From: Yinghuangia sp035454725
GTDB taxonomy: Bacteria; Actinomycetota; Actinomycetes; Streptomycetales; Streptomycetaceae
Reading direction: 5' to 3'
Assembly: GCF_051388935.1 (NCBI RefSeq)
Contig: NZ_JBPKBI010000002.1
Location: forward strand, 558,001-622,000
DNA length: 64,000 nucleotides
The notes beneath the pieces are model-generated. The model was not told where the DNA came from and made no database searches. It saw nothing but the letters and a program-made list of their open reading frames with translations. Shown here piece after piece: positions 43,187 through 52,012 of the stretch. The number at the start of each line of letters is the position of its first letter. Positions within the stretch are counted from its first letter, which is position 1. A program made the position numbers and the translations under genes.

Positions 43187-44345
43187 CCGGCTCCTGCCGG
43201 GTCGCCTGCCACAGGCGCGCCGCCGACCAGAAGGCGGCTGCCACCAGGAGCGCGTTGCGCAGCAACAGCACCATGATCGCGTCCGGATCGCCGGCCATCA
43301 GCGGGCCGAACCAGATCGGGAACTCCCACGTGGTGAGCGGTGTCGCGAGCAGGATCAGCACCGCGATCGGGCGCTGCGTGGTGTCGCGGCGGGTCAGGCA
43401 CACCGCGGCGAGGCCGATCAGCCACACCATGTACTGCGGGCTGAGCACCCGACTGGTCACGACGAACAACAGCACGGCGGTCAGCGCGGCGTCGTACGGC
43501 GTCGACTCCGTCCAGTGCCGTGCCTTGACCCGCCAGAGCAACAGCCACGCCATGCTCAGCGCGCTCGCGGTGAGGCTGAGGCGAGAGACGATCGAGACGT
43601 GCGGGCCGAGGAACTCGATCGAACCGTAGTTGAACCGCGCCTCACCCGACCACCCGTGGTGGCGGGCGATGTGGAAGGGCATGGCGAACACCGATTCGAT
43701 TTCGATGCCGCGGCTGCCCTGTGCGTCCAGGAAGTCGAACGCGTGCGGCATCACGGCGGCGAAGCCCAGCACGACCGTGCCGGCGCCCAGCACCGCGTAC
43801 AGCACCGGTTCGGCCGTTCGACGCCGTGGCATGCCGATGAGCAGGAGGAGCGGCCACACCTTGACCGCCGTGGCGATGCCGGCAACGAAGCCGCCGGTCC
43901 GCGGGCGCGACGCGAGCAGCATCAGTGCCGCGACCGCCAGCGCGGTGACGAACATGTCGTACCGCGACAGGATCATCGGGCCCAGCAGCGGCACCGCGAG
44001 CACCCACAGCCCCGCGCCGAGCGGTGATCGGCCGCGCAGCAGGAACACGAGCGCGACCGCGTCCGCGACCAGCATCAACACGAAGAAGGCGTGGGTGTAC
44101 GACAGCGGCGTGATCAGCCCCGGCAGCAGCAGCACACCCGCCGCACCCGGCGGGTACTGCCACATGGTGCTGTCGGCGGGGAAGGTGCCCGAGCGCAACA
44201 CCTCGTACCACGGCTGGTAGATGCCCGGGACGTCGCTCGTCACTATCGGATACGGGTTGTACAGGACTCCGAGAGTCGTCAACAGCAGCCAGGTGCGCGA
44301 CGCCACCCAAGCGGCGGCGATGATCCAGCGTGTCTCGCGGCTCAT
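43062..44345 (-). CDS. GT-C family polyprenol-dependent mannosyltransferase (GT87/DUF2029)
   Basis: A 427-residue integral membrane glycosyltransferase with about ten spans. An acidic N-terminal loop (TSDVPGIYQPWYEVL) follows the first helix, as expected for GT-C enzymes that use lipid-linked sugars; VAGIATAVKVWPLLL is a family segment. The C-terminal 45 residues are polar, Pro/Ala/Arg-rich, and are the part that overlaps the M48 gene in antisense. It is divergent from the GT4 gene with 67 bases between, which suggests a joint role in lipid-linked mannose glycans. Confidence 0.87.
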   Translation of the reverse strand: MSRETRWIIAAAWVASRTWLLLTTLGVLYNPYPIVTSDVPGIYQPWYEVLRSGTFPADSTMWQYPPGAAGVLLLPGLITPLSYTHAFFVLMLVADAVALVFLLRGRSPLGAGLWVLAVPLLGPMILSRYDMFVTALAVAALMLLASRPRTGGFVAGIATAVKVWPLLLLIGMPRRRTAEPVLYAVLGAGTVVLGFAAVMPHAFDFLDAQGSRGIEIESVFAMPFHIARHHGWSGEARFNYGSIEFLGPHVSIVSRLSLTASALSMAWLLLWRVKARHWTESTPYDAALTAVLLFVVTSRVLSPQYMVWLIGLAAVCLTRRDTTQRPIAVLILLATPLTTWEFPIWFGPLMAGDPDAIMVLLLRNALLVAAAFWSAARLWQATRQEPVKAADQRAPAPRSVSPSPVPARSAGPLPDATRTAREAQGSG

Positions 44346-44412
44346 GGTCTCCTCGTCGCGGGCGGGCGGGCGTCGTGCGCGTCACCGTACCGTCTGGGAT
44401 CATCGGGAGCCG

Positions 44413-45642
44413 ATGAACGACCCCAGGCACACTCTCTCGAACACTCCGCCGAACGCCGAGGAGCACGACGCCGCGACGCGCGCTGCCGAGGATCGCGCGC
44501 CGACCGTGCGAACCCTCATCGTCACCAACGACTTTCCGCCGCGCCCGGGCGGCATCCAGTCGTTCGTGCACGCGATGGCGTCGCGGCTGCCGCAGGACAG
44601 CGTGGTCGTCTACACATCGTCGTGGAAGGACAACCGCGAAGTCCGCGCGTTCGACCGCGCGCAACCGTTCCCGGTGATCCGCGACGCGACCAAGATGATG
44701 GTTCCGTACCCGTGGATCACCCGCCGCGCGCGGGACATCGCCCGAGGCGAGGGCTGCGACGCCGTCTGGTTCGGCGCCGCGGCGCCACTGGGCCTGATGG
44801 GCGATCAGCTCCGCGAAGCGGGCGTCTCGCGCCTGGTCGCGACCACACACGGACACGAGGCCGGGTGGGCGCAACTGCCCGTCTCCCGGAGGCTGTTGCG
44901 TCGGATCGGTGACAGCGTCGACACGGTCACCTACCTGGGCGAGTACACGCGGTCCCGCATCGCGCCGGTGCTGCGGCCTGACGCGGCCGCGCGCATGGTG
45001 CAGTTGCCGCCCGGCGTCGACGAGAAGGTGTTCCGGCCGGGCGTCGGCGGAGCCGAGGTACGCGAGCGACTCGGCCTCACCGGTCGCCCGGTCATGGTGT
45101 GCGTTTCCCGCCTGGTCCCGCGCAAGGGACAGGACACCCTGGTCAGGGCACTGCCGCTCATCCTGCGCGAACAGCCGGACGCGGTTTTGCTCATCGTCGG
45201 CGGCGGCCCCTATCGGGCCGACCTGGAGAAGCTGGTCGACGAGGTCGGCGTACGGCGCTCGGTCGTGTTCACCGGCCCGGTGCCGTGGGCCGAACTCCCC
45301 GCCCACCACGAGGCCGGCGACGTGTTCGCGATGCCGTGCCGTACGCGGCGCGGCGGGCTCGACGTGGAAGGACTCGGCATCGTCTACCTGGAGGCGTCGG
45401 CCGTCGGCCGTCCGGTCGTCGCGGGCGACTCGGGCGGCGCCCCGGACGCCGTCATCGACGGCGAGACCGGGTACGTCGTCGACGGCACCGCCCCCGCCCA
45501 AGTCGCCGCGCGGGTCGGCGAACTGCTGGGCGATCCGGCCAAGGCCGCGGCGATGGGCGAGCGGGGTCGCCGCTGGGTCGCCGAGGCCTGGCGCTGGGAC
45601 CTGCTCGCCGACCGCCTGCGGGCGCTGCTCGGCTACCGGTAG
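44413..45642 (+). CDS. GT4-family glycosyltransferase (PimB/phosphatidylinositol mannosyltransferase-like)
   Basis: A 409-residue GT-B enzyme. The N-terminal acceptor domain opens TLIVTNDFPPRPGGIQSFV; the C-terminal nucleotide-sugar domain has CVSRLVPRKGQDTL, GGGPYRADLEKL and the EGLGIVYLEASAVGRPVVAG donor motif (EX7E). It resembles GDP-mannose-dependent phosphatidylinositol mannosyltransferase PimB'. The first 38 residues are a polar extension. The ATG at 44413 follows GGGAG. A terminator is at 45677-45706. Confidence 0.88.
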   Translation: MNDPRHTLSNTPPNAEEHDAATRAAEDRAPTVRTLIVTNDFPPRPGGIQSFVHAMASRLPQDSVVVYTSSWKDNREVRAFDRAQPFPVIRDATKMMVPYPWITRRARDIARGEGCDAVWFGAAAPLGLMGDQLREAGVSRLVATTHGHEAGWAQLPVSRRLLRRIGDSVDTVTYLGEYTRSRIAPVLRPDAAARMVQLPPGVDEKVFRPGVGGAEVRERLGLTGRPVMVCVSRLVPRKGQDTLVRALPLILREQPDAVLLIVGGGPYRADLEKLVDEVGVRRSVVFTGPVPWAELPAHHEAGDVFAMPCRTRRGGLDVEGLGIVYLEASAVGRPVVAGDSGGAPDAVIDGETGYVVDGTAPAQVAARVGELLGDPAKAAAMGERGRRWVAEAWRWDLLADRLRALLGYR

Positions 45643-45676
45643 GGCGCCGGAGCGGTCTGGCGACGAGCACACGCAA

Positions 45677-45706
45677 CCGGCGTTTCGCCGCCTGCGGCAA
45701 CGCCGG
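45677..45706. terminator. Bidirectional terminator hairpin
   Basis: An 8-bp outer stem (45677-45684 with 45699-45706) and a 5-bp inner stem (45687-45691 with 45694-45698) are separated by a two-base bulge. It lies between the convergent GT4 and acyl-CoA ligase genes. Confidence 0.65.
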
Positions 45707-45809
45707 CTTGTCACGTCGTCGGACGCTTTCGCCGCCACAGGCAGGCCGCGCACGCCGGAGCCGGGAGCATGCGCCCGACCGTACGCGGCCTTGCCCCTCC
45801 CCGAAGGGC

Positions 45810-47615
45810 TCACGCCGCGTAGATGTTCTCCACGTCCGCCGCGAAGTCCTTCATGACCAGGTTGCGCTTGAGCTTCATCGACGGCGTCAGGTGGCCGCTT
45901 TCCTCGGTGAAGTTGATCGCCAGGATGCGGAACTTCTTGACGCCTTCCGCGCGCGAGACCGCCTTGTTGCCCTCGTCGACCGCCTCCTGCACGGCGGCGA
46001 TCAGGTCGGGGTCGTCCACGAGGTCCGCGACGGTGGCATCTGCCGGTTTGCCGTGCGTCTCCTTCCAGTGCGGGAAGGTCTCCGGGTCGATCGTCACCAG
46101 CGCCGCCACGAACGGCCGCGCGTCGCCCACCACCATGCACTCGCTGATCAGCGAGTGCGCGCGGATGCGGTCCTCGATCACCGCCGGGGCGACGTTCTTG
46201 CCGCCGGCGGTCACCAGGATCTCCTTCTTGCGCCCGGTCACCGTGAGGTATCCGGCGTCGTCGAGCTTGCCGAGGTCCCCGGTGCGGAACCAACCGTCCT
46301 CGAACGCCTCTTCGGTCGCGGCGTCGTTGTGCCAGTAGCCGGGGAAGATGTTGATGCCCTTGAGCAGGATCTCGCCGTCGTCGGCGATTCGTACCGCGGA
46401 GTCGGGGATCGGGCGGCCCACCGTGCCGATGCGTACCGCGCTCGGCGGGTTGAGCGTGGTCGCCGCGGTGGACTCCGTCAGGCCGTAGCCCTCCAGGACG
46501 GTCAGGCCGACGCCGCGGTAGAAGTGCCCCAGCCGGGTCCCCAGCGGCGCGCCGCCGGACACCGAGAACCTGCACTGGCCGCCGAGCGCGGCACGGAGCT
46601 TGCCGTACACGAGCTTGTCGAACAACGCGTGCTTGAGGCGGAGTCCGAGGCCGGGGCCGCCCTTGTCCAGGGCCTCGCTGTAGGAGATCGCGGTGGCCGC
46701 CGCCGCGTGGAAGATCTTGCCCTTGCCCTCGGCCTCCGCCTTCGCGGTCGCGGTGTTGTAGACCTTCTCGAAAACGCGCGGCACGGCCAGCACGAAGGTC
46801 GGCTTGAACTCCGCGAGCTCGCCGGAAAGCTCCTTGATGTCCGGGCAGTGCCCGGTGCGTACGCGGGCCGCCATGCAGATCACGTGCAGTTCGCGCCCGA
46901 GCACATGGGCCAGGGGCAGGAACAACAGGCACGAGGGGTTCGGGACGCTGAACAGCTCGTCCAACTGTTCGATCAGGTTGGTCGCGGCACCGTGGAAGTT
47001 GCGGTGCGTCAGCACGCAGCCCTTGGGCTGGCCGGTCGTGCCCGACGTGTAGATCAGCGTCGCCGTGCTGTCCCCGGTCAGGCCCGCGCAGCGCTTGTCG
47101 ACCTCCGCGTCCTCGACGTCGGCGCCGGCCTCGGCGAGCGCGGCCTCGACCGTCGGCCCGTCGCCCTCGTCCATGCGCCACACGTGGGCCAGCTCGGGCA
47201 CGTTGCCGCGCAGCCCCGCCACCATCGCCTCGTGTTCGGCCGACTCGACAACGCACGCCTTGGCGCCCGAGTCGGTGAGGATCCACTCCACCTGCTCGGC
47301 GGACGACGTCTCATAGATCGGCACGCCCACGGCACCGGCGTGCCAGATGGCGAAGTCGAGCAGGCACCACTCGTACCGCGTGCGCGCCATCAGGGCGACC
47401 CGGTCGCCGGGGCCGATGCCCGAGGCGATCAGGCCCTTGGCGGCGGTGTAGACCTGCTCCTTGAACAGGGCCGATGTGACGTCGGTCCACCGGTCGCCGA
47501 CCTTGCGGGACAGGACGGGAGTGTCCGGGAAGTCGACCGCGTTCCTCCTGATGATGTCGGTCAGGTTGCCTTCGGCGGGAACCTCGGCCACGGCCGGGAC
47601 GCTGAACTCGCGCAC
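45810..47615 (-). CDS. Long-chain fatty acid-CoA ligase (FadD15-like)
   Basis: A 601-residue AMP-forming adenylating enzyme that activates fatty acids. Motifs are IYTSGTTGQPKG (P-loop-like A3), GYGLTES (A5), GWFRTGDLGKLD (A7) and GRKKEILVTAGGKNV. The GTG start at 47615 (VREFSVPAVAEVP) follows AAGGAG. The sequence is of the housekeeping FadD type seen in streptomycetes. It is divergent from the metallophosphoesterase gene. Products would supply acyl-CoA for lipid synthesis or beta-oxidation. Confidence 0.92.
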   Translation of the reverse strand: MREFSVPAVAEVPAEGNLTDIIRRNAVDFPDTPVLSRKVGDRWTDVTSALFKEQVYTAAKGLIASGIGPGDRVALMARTRYEWCLLDFAIWHAGAVGVPIYETSSAEQVEWILTDSGAKACVVESAEHEAMVAGLRGNVPELAHVWRMDEGDGPTVEAALAEAGADVEDAEVDKRCAGLTGDSTATLIYTSGTTGQPKGCVLTHRNFHGAATNLIEQLDELFSVPNPSCLLFLPLAHVLGRELHVICMAARVRTGHCPDIKELSGELAEFKPTFVLAVPRVFEKVYNTATAKAEAEGKGKIFHAAAATAISYSEALDKGGPGLGLRLKHALFDKLVYGKLRAALGGQCRFSVSGGAPLGTRLGHFYRGVGLTVLEGYGLTESTAATTLNPPSAVRIGTVGRPIPDSAVRIADDGEILLKGINIFPGYWHNDAATEEAFEDGWFRTGDLGKLDDAGYLTVTGRKKEILVTAGGKNVAPAVIEDRIRAHSLISECMVVGDARPFVAALVTIDPETFPHWKETHGKPADATVADLVDDPDLIAAVQEAVDEGNKAVSRAEGVKKFRILAINFTEESGHLTPSMKLKRNLVMKDFAADVENIYAA

Positions 47616-47750
47616 GGTCTGCTCCTTGTTGGCGGGTGCCAGTGGTCGGCCAGACGTTACTGGCAAGTAAGGTCGGAGAGACAGGGGCTTCGGAGATCCT
47701 GTGCCCTGCGTCACCCCGGCTGCCGTTTCGTTTCGTCATGCCCTGTGTCC

Positions 47751-47770
47751 GAGGGTAAGCGAATACCCTC
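47751..47770. promoter_or_regulatory. 7-bp inverted repeat just before the metallophosphoesterase start
   Basis: GAGGGTA (47751-47757) and TACCCTC (47764-47770) flank a six-base centre and end five bases before the ATG at 47776. As RNA it would form a hairpin that covers the usual ribosome-site position; as DNA it could be an operator. Confidence 0.5.
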
Positions 47771-47775
47771 ACCAC

Positions 47776-48543
47776 ATGCGGGTCCATGTGGTGAGTGATG
47801 TACACGGCGAGGCGGCGGCACTCGCCCGGGCGGGTGACGGCGCCGACGCCCTCGTCTGTCTGGGCGACCTCATCCTCTTCATCGACTACCACGACCTGAC
47901 ACAGGGGATCTTCCCGGAACTCTTCGGCCGCGACAACGCCGTGGAACTGGTCGCACTGCGCACCGCGAAACGCTTCGACGAAGCCCGAGCCTTCTCGCGC
48001 GCGCTGTGGGCGTCGTTGGAGACGGACCCGCAGCAGGCCATCGAGACGGCCGTGCGCAAGCAGTACACCGACCTGTTCGCGGCATTCCCCGACCGCACCT
48101 ACCTGACGTACGGCAACGTCGACATCCCCGCGCTGTGGCCGGAGTACACGCGCGACGGCATCACGGTGCTGGACGGCGCCACGGCGGTGATAGGCGGGCT
48201 GACCTTCGGATTCGTCGGCGGCGGGCTCAAGACGCCGATGCACACGCCGTACGAGATCTCCGACGAGGAGTACGCGGCCAAGGTCGCCGGGCTCGGCGCG
48301 GTGGACGTGCTGTGCTGCCACATCCCGCCGGCCGTTCCCGAACTGACGTACGACGTCGTGGCGCGGCGCTTCGAGCGCGGCAGCGAGGCGGTGCTGGAGG
48401 CGATCCGGGCCACCCAACCGCGATACGCGCTGTTCGGCCACGTCCACCAGCCGCTCGCCCGGCGCATGCGCATCGGCCGCACCGAGTGCGTCAACGTCGG
48501 CCACTTCCAGGCCACCGGCCGGCCGTACGTGCTGACCTGGTAG
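47776..48543 (+). CDS. Metallophosphoesterase (calcineurin-like)
   Basis: A 255-residue two-metal phosphoesterase. Metal-binding motifs are SDVHGEAAAL, CLGDLILFIDY, YGNVD, CCHIPPAVPE and FGHVHQP. The substrate is unknown; a nucleotide or phosphodiester is possible. The ATG at 47776 has no recognisable ribosome site; a hairpin lies where one would be. It starts a plus-strand run of five genes (metallophosphoesterase, SRPBCC, ArsA-like, DUF5304, glucokinase). Confidence 0.85.
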   Translation: MRVHVVSDVHGEAAALARAGDGADALVCLGDLILFIDYHDLTQGIFPELFGRDNAVELVALRTAKRFDEARAFSRALWASLETDPQQAIETAVRKQYTDLFAAFPDRTYLTYGNVDIPALWPEYTRDGITVLDGATAVIGGLTFGFVGGGLKTPMHTPYEISDEEYAAKVAGLGAVDVLCCHIPPAVPELTYDVVARRFERGSEAVLEAIRATQPRYALFGHVHQPLARRMRIGRTECVNVGHFQATGRPYVLTW

Positions 48544-48652
48544 CCGGGCGGTCGGCGCCACACCGGGGGCCCGGCGCGATAGCCTTCGCACGGAACCGCA
48601 GCGTCCCGGCCCGGGGCGGCGGCAGGACAAGGCTTCCGGAGGGCTGCTGACG

Positions 48653-49111
48653 ATGGCGGAACGGACCAGATCGAGCATCACGATCGACGCCACGCCGACC
48701 GAGGTCATGGCCGTCATCGCGGGTTTCGCCGAGTACCCGGACTGGACCGGCGAGGTCAAAGAGGCCGAAGTCCTGGAGAAGGACCAGCAGATCGGCCGCG
48801 GCACCCGCGTCCGCTTCGTCCTGGACGCGGGTGCGATCAAGGACGAACACACCCTGGCCTACACCTGGGACGGCGACCGCGAGGTCCGCTGGACGCTGGT
48901 GTCCAGCCAGATGCTCAAGTCCCTCGACGGGTCCTACACCCTGCGCGGTGTCGCCGACGGCACCGAGGTCACGTACGAACTCCGCGTCGACGTCAAGATC
49001 CCCATGCTCGGGATGATCAAGCGCAAGGCCGAGAAGGTCATCATCGACCGCGCGCTCTCCGGTCTGAAGAAGCGCGTCGAGCAGCGTCCCGGCACCGCGA
49101 AGACCGGCTGA
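48653..49111 (+). CDS. SRPBCC-fold (START/Bet v1-like) protein
   Basis: A 152-residue protein with the helix-grip fold pattern: SSITIDATPTEVMAVIAGFAEYPDW, two central beta regions and a long C-terminal helix (RKAEKVIIDRALSGLKKRVEQ). Such proteins bind hydrophobic ligands, often lipids, polyketides or their intermediates. GGAGG lies about ten bases before the ATG. It sits between a phosphoesterase and an ArsA-like gene, and close to lipid enzymes, so a lipid-binding role is plausible. Confidence 0.85.
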   Translation: MAERTRSSITIDATPTEVMAVIAGFAEYPDWTGEVKEAEVLEKDQQIGRGTRVRFVLDAGAIKDEHTLAYTWDGDREVRWTLVSSQMLKSLDGSYTLRGVADGTEVTYELRVDVKIPMLGMIKRKAEKVIIDRALSGLKKRVEQRPGTAKTG

Positions 49112-49160
49112 ACGCCGGGCACTTCGGGGGCATCGGATGATCGTCGGGGGGAAGCGCGCC

Positions 49161-50354
49161 GTGACACGCGTTCTGCTGGTCACCGGAACAGGAGGCGCCG
49201 GCCGCACGACCGTGGCCGCAGCGACCGCCGCGGCCTCGGCCAGGGCGGGCACGCGGACCCTGCTGCTCGGGGCCGACGGCACCGCCGACGCCGAAACCGT
49301 TCTCGGCGCCGCACTGGGCTCCGAACCGGTCGAGATCGCACCGCGGTTGCACGCGGCGCGCGTCGTGGTGCGCGACGAGCTGGAGCGCGAAGTCCTCCGC
49401 ATGCAGGAGCAATTCGGCGGTTTCCTGGCGATGGCCGGGATCGACCCGCTGGACCCCGAGGAGATCACCCCGGTCCCGGGCGCGGCCGACGCGCTGACGC
49501 TGCGCGTGCTCGCCCGCCACCTCGGACCGACCGCCGCCCCCGCGCGCTGGGACCTCGTGGTCGTCGACCTGCCCACCGTCGACCGGGCGGTCCTGACACT
49601 CGCGCTCCCCGAATCGCTCGCCCGCTACCTCGACCGACTCCTCCCCGTCGAACGGCAGGCCGCCCGCGCGCTCAGCCCGGTCCTCGCCGCCTTCGCCGGC
49701 GTGCCGATGCCCGACGAACAGCTGTTCGAGACGGCACGCGTGGGCATCGCCGAACTCGACGCGATCCGCGCGATGTTGGACGCACCCACCACGACCGTGC
49801 GGCTGGTCACCAAAGCCGGTGCGGTCGCCGCAACCGCCGACCGCCGCGCAGCGAGCGCACTCGCCCTCCACGGCCGCCGTGTCGACGACGTCGTCGTCAA
49901 CAGCGCGCTGTCCATCGGCGGCTCGGCACACCTGCCCGAGAAGCGCGCCGAGGACCTGCGGAGACTCTTCCCGGAAGCTGACGTCGTCGTCCTGGAACCC
50001 GCCGCGGAGGAACCCATCGGCACCGAGGCACTGGTCGCCTTCGGCGCCGGACTGCCGCCGGTCACCGCGCCCGGTGTCGGCGAGCCGGTCGCGCCGGACA
50101 CCCACGCCGCCGCGTTCGACATCGAGTCCGACGGGGACCGCCTCGTCCTGGTCGTGCCGCTGCCCGGTGCCGACCGCGGCGAGCTGGACCTGCTGCGGCG
50201 CGGCGACGACCTGATCGTGACGGTGGGGGCGCACCGCCGCCTGCTCCCCCTTCCGTCCGCGCTGCGCCGCTGCGTGATCGAGGGCGCGGGCCTGCGCGCC
50301 GGCGCGCTGCGCGTCCGCTTCGTCCCGGACCCGGCCGTGTGGATGCGGTCCTAG
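49161..50354 (+). CDS. ArsA-like protein with altered P-loop and HSP20-like C-terminal domain
   Basis: A 397-residue member of the ArsA/MinD-like group. The nucleotide loop reads TGTGGAGRTT, where the ArsA consensus KGGVGKT has lysines at both conserved positions; here they are Thr and Arg, so ATP hydrolysis is doubtful. The VVDLPTVDR switch region is kept. The C-terminus (from about 320) resembles the HSP20/alpha-crystallin-like ArsA domain (LVLVVPLPGADRGELDLLRRGDDLIVTVG). The GTG at 49161 is preferred over the ATG at 49137 because the loop begins at once and GGGGGAAG precedes it. The function is unknown. Confidence 0.85.
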   Translation: MTRVLLVTGTGGAGRTTVAAATAAASARAGTRTLLLGADGTADAETVLGAALGSEPVEIAPRLHAARVVVRDELEREVLRMQEQFGGFLAMAGIDPLDPEEITPVPGAADALTLRVLARHLGPTAAPARWDLVVVDLPTVDRAVLTLALPESLARYLDRLLPVERQAARALSPVLAAFAGVPMPDEQLFETARVGIAELDAIRAMLDAPTTTVRLVTKAGAVAATADRRAASALALHGRRVDDVVVNSALSIGGSAHLPEKRAEDLRRLFPEADVVVLEPAAEEPIGTEALVAFGAGLPPVTAPGVGEPVAPDTHAAAFDIESDGDRLVLVVPLPGADRGELDLLRRGDDLIVTVGAHRRLLPLPSALRRCVIEGAGLRAGALRVRFVPDPAVWMRS

Positions 50355-50446
50355 CGCTCCGACGCGACCGCTTTTGCCGGAGACACGCCGCGCAAGTCGC
50401 CTGCACAGGTCGCCTCGACGGTGCGCCACGCGCGACAATGCGGCGG

Positions 50447-51010
50447 ATGAACCCTTCGAGGAAGACGACGGACGGATCCGACGACCCCTGGGCGGGCGCG
50501 GTGGATCCCGTCTCCGGCCCCTACGCGGACGGCGGCGGCGGGCCGGGGCCGGGGTCGCCTGCGGACGAGGAGAAACCCCACGACGACGGCGACGGCGAGA
50601 ACCCGGCCGACGCGCCGGCCGATTCCGCACCCGCCTCCCCGGCGGACCGTCTTGCCGAGGAGGCCCGCAGGCTCGCCGAAGTCCTCGCCGAGCAGTTCGA
50701 CGACGTACGCCACGAGGTCCGCGACAAGGTGGTCGAACCGCTGATGCGGCGGCACCCCGATGTCGCCGCGCATCTCGGCGCCGCGGGAACCGAACTGCTT
50801 TCCGCCTACCGCGCGTTCGTCTCCGCCCGGGAGCGCCGCTGGGCTTCCCGGTCGGCTCCGGCGGAGCGCGTGGCCCTCGATCACGACGACGAGCCGGACG
50901 AGGCCGACCAGCCGCACGAGCCGCACGAGCCGGAGGGACCTGCCGGGTCCGAGGGAACCGGCGAAGCACCCGGCGAGTCCGCCGACCGCCGCGATGACGA
51001 CTCCGTCTGA
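50447..51010 (+). CDS. DUF5304 family protein
   Basis: A 187-residue acidic protein. A Gly/Asp/Pro-rich N-terminus is followed by an amphipathic helix region (PADRLAEEARRLAEVLAEQFDDVRHEVRD), VEPLMRRHPDVAAHLGAAGTELLSAYRAFV, and an acidic His/Glu/Pro tail. It matches the streptomycete DUF5304 proteins in layout. No ribosome site is clear, so the start (ATG at 50447, or 50438 in frame) is uncertain. It lies between the ArsA-like gene and glucokinase. Confidence 0.8.
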   Translation: MNPSRKTTDGSDDPWAGAVDPVSGPYADGGGGPGPGSPADEEKPHDDGDGENPADAPADSAPASPADRLAEEARRLAEVLAEQFDDVRHEVRDKVVEPLMRRHPDVAAHLGAAGTELLSAYRAFVSARERRWASRSAPAERVALDHDDEPDEADQPHEPHEPEGPAGSEGTGEAPGESADRRDDDSV

Positions 51011-51073
51011 CCGGCCGGGCGCACACGTACCGACACACCACCCGAATCCGAAACACCGAGGACGACACACGAC

Positions 51074-52012
51074 ATGGGACTGACGATCGGCGTCGACATC
51101 GGCGGCACCAAGATCCTCTCGGGCGTCGTGGACGCCTCGGGGACGGTCCTGGAACAGGTCAGAGTTCCGACACCGACCGATCCGGACGCGGTCGCGGACG
51201 CGATCTGCGACGCCGTACGCCTGCTGTCCCGGGACCGCGACGTCGACGCCGTCGGATTGGGCGCGGCCGGGTTCATCGCCGCGGACCGCGCGACCGTCTT
51301 GTTCTCGGCCAACGTCCCGGCCTGGGTGAACGAGCCGCTGCGCGACCGCATCCAGGAAGCGGTCGGTCTGCCGGTGGTGGTCGAGAACGACGCCAACGCG
51401 GCGGCGTGGGCGGAGTACCGGTTCGGCGCGGGCGCCGGCCACGACGACGTCGTCTGCCTGACCGTCGGCACCGGAATCGGCGGGGCCATAGTCCAGGCCG
51501 GCCATCTGGTGCGCGGCCGCCACGGTATTGCCGGCGAGCCCGGCCACATGCGGGTTGTGCCCGACGGCCTCAAGTGCGGATGCGGCAACTACGGCTGCTG
51601 GGAGCAGTACGCGAGCGGCAGCGCACTGACGCGCTTCGCCCGCGAGCGTGCCGCCGGGGAACCCCAGGCCGCCGAAAAGCTTCTCGCGCTCGGCGACGGC
51701 ACCCCCGAAGGGGTCCGCGGCCCGCACATCACCCAGGCGGCCCGCCTCGGCGACCCCGTGGCGACGGCCGCGTTCCGTGAGGTCGGCGAATGGCTCGGCC
51801 AGGGCATGGCCGACCTCGCCGCGATGCTGGACCCGGGCGCGTTCGTCCTCGGCGGCGGGGTGTCGGACGCGGGGGAGTTGCTGCTGGGCCCTGCGCTGGC
51901 CGCCTACCACCGCATCCTCACCCGGGGCCACCGCCCGGCCGCGGCCGTGGTCGTCGCGACCCTCGGTCCGGAGGCAGGGCTCGTCGGCGCGGCGGATCTC
52001 GCCCGGGTGTGA
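51074..52012 (+). CDS. glkA: ROK-family glucokinase
   Basis: It phosphorylates glucose to glucose 6-phosphate in the cytoplasm. The 312-residue protein has the ATP-binding start TIGVDIGGTKILSG, the substrate-binding ENDANAAAWAEYRFG, GTGIGGAIVQ, EPGHMRVV, and the ROK zinc site CGCGNYGCWEQYASG. It is the streptomycete housekeeping glucokinase, which in that genus also takes part in glucose repression. It is the last gene of the plus-strand run that begins at 47776. Confidence 0.94.
   Translation: MGLTIGVDIGGTKILSGVVDASGTVLEQVRVPTPTDPDAVADAICDAVRLLSRDRDVDAVGLGAAGFIAADRATVLFSANVPAWVNEPLRDRIQEAVGLPVVVENDANAAAWAEYRFGAGAGHDDVVCLTVGTGIGGAIVQAGHLVRGRHGIAGEPGHMRVVPDGLKCGCGNYGCWEQYASGSALTRFARERAAGEPQAAEKLLALGDGTPEGVRGPHITQAARLGDPVATAAFREVGEWLGQGMADLAAMLDPGAFVLGGGVSDAGELLLGPALAAYHRILTRGHRPAAAVVVATLGPEAGLVGAADLARV

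Noticed and set aside
43642..47286. 1214-residue minus-strand frame across the GT4 and acyl-CoA ligase genes
   Set aside because: It overlaps three well-supported genes in other frames and has only Arg/Gly/Ala-rich composition.
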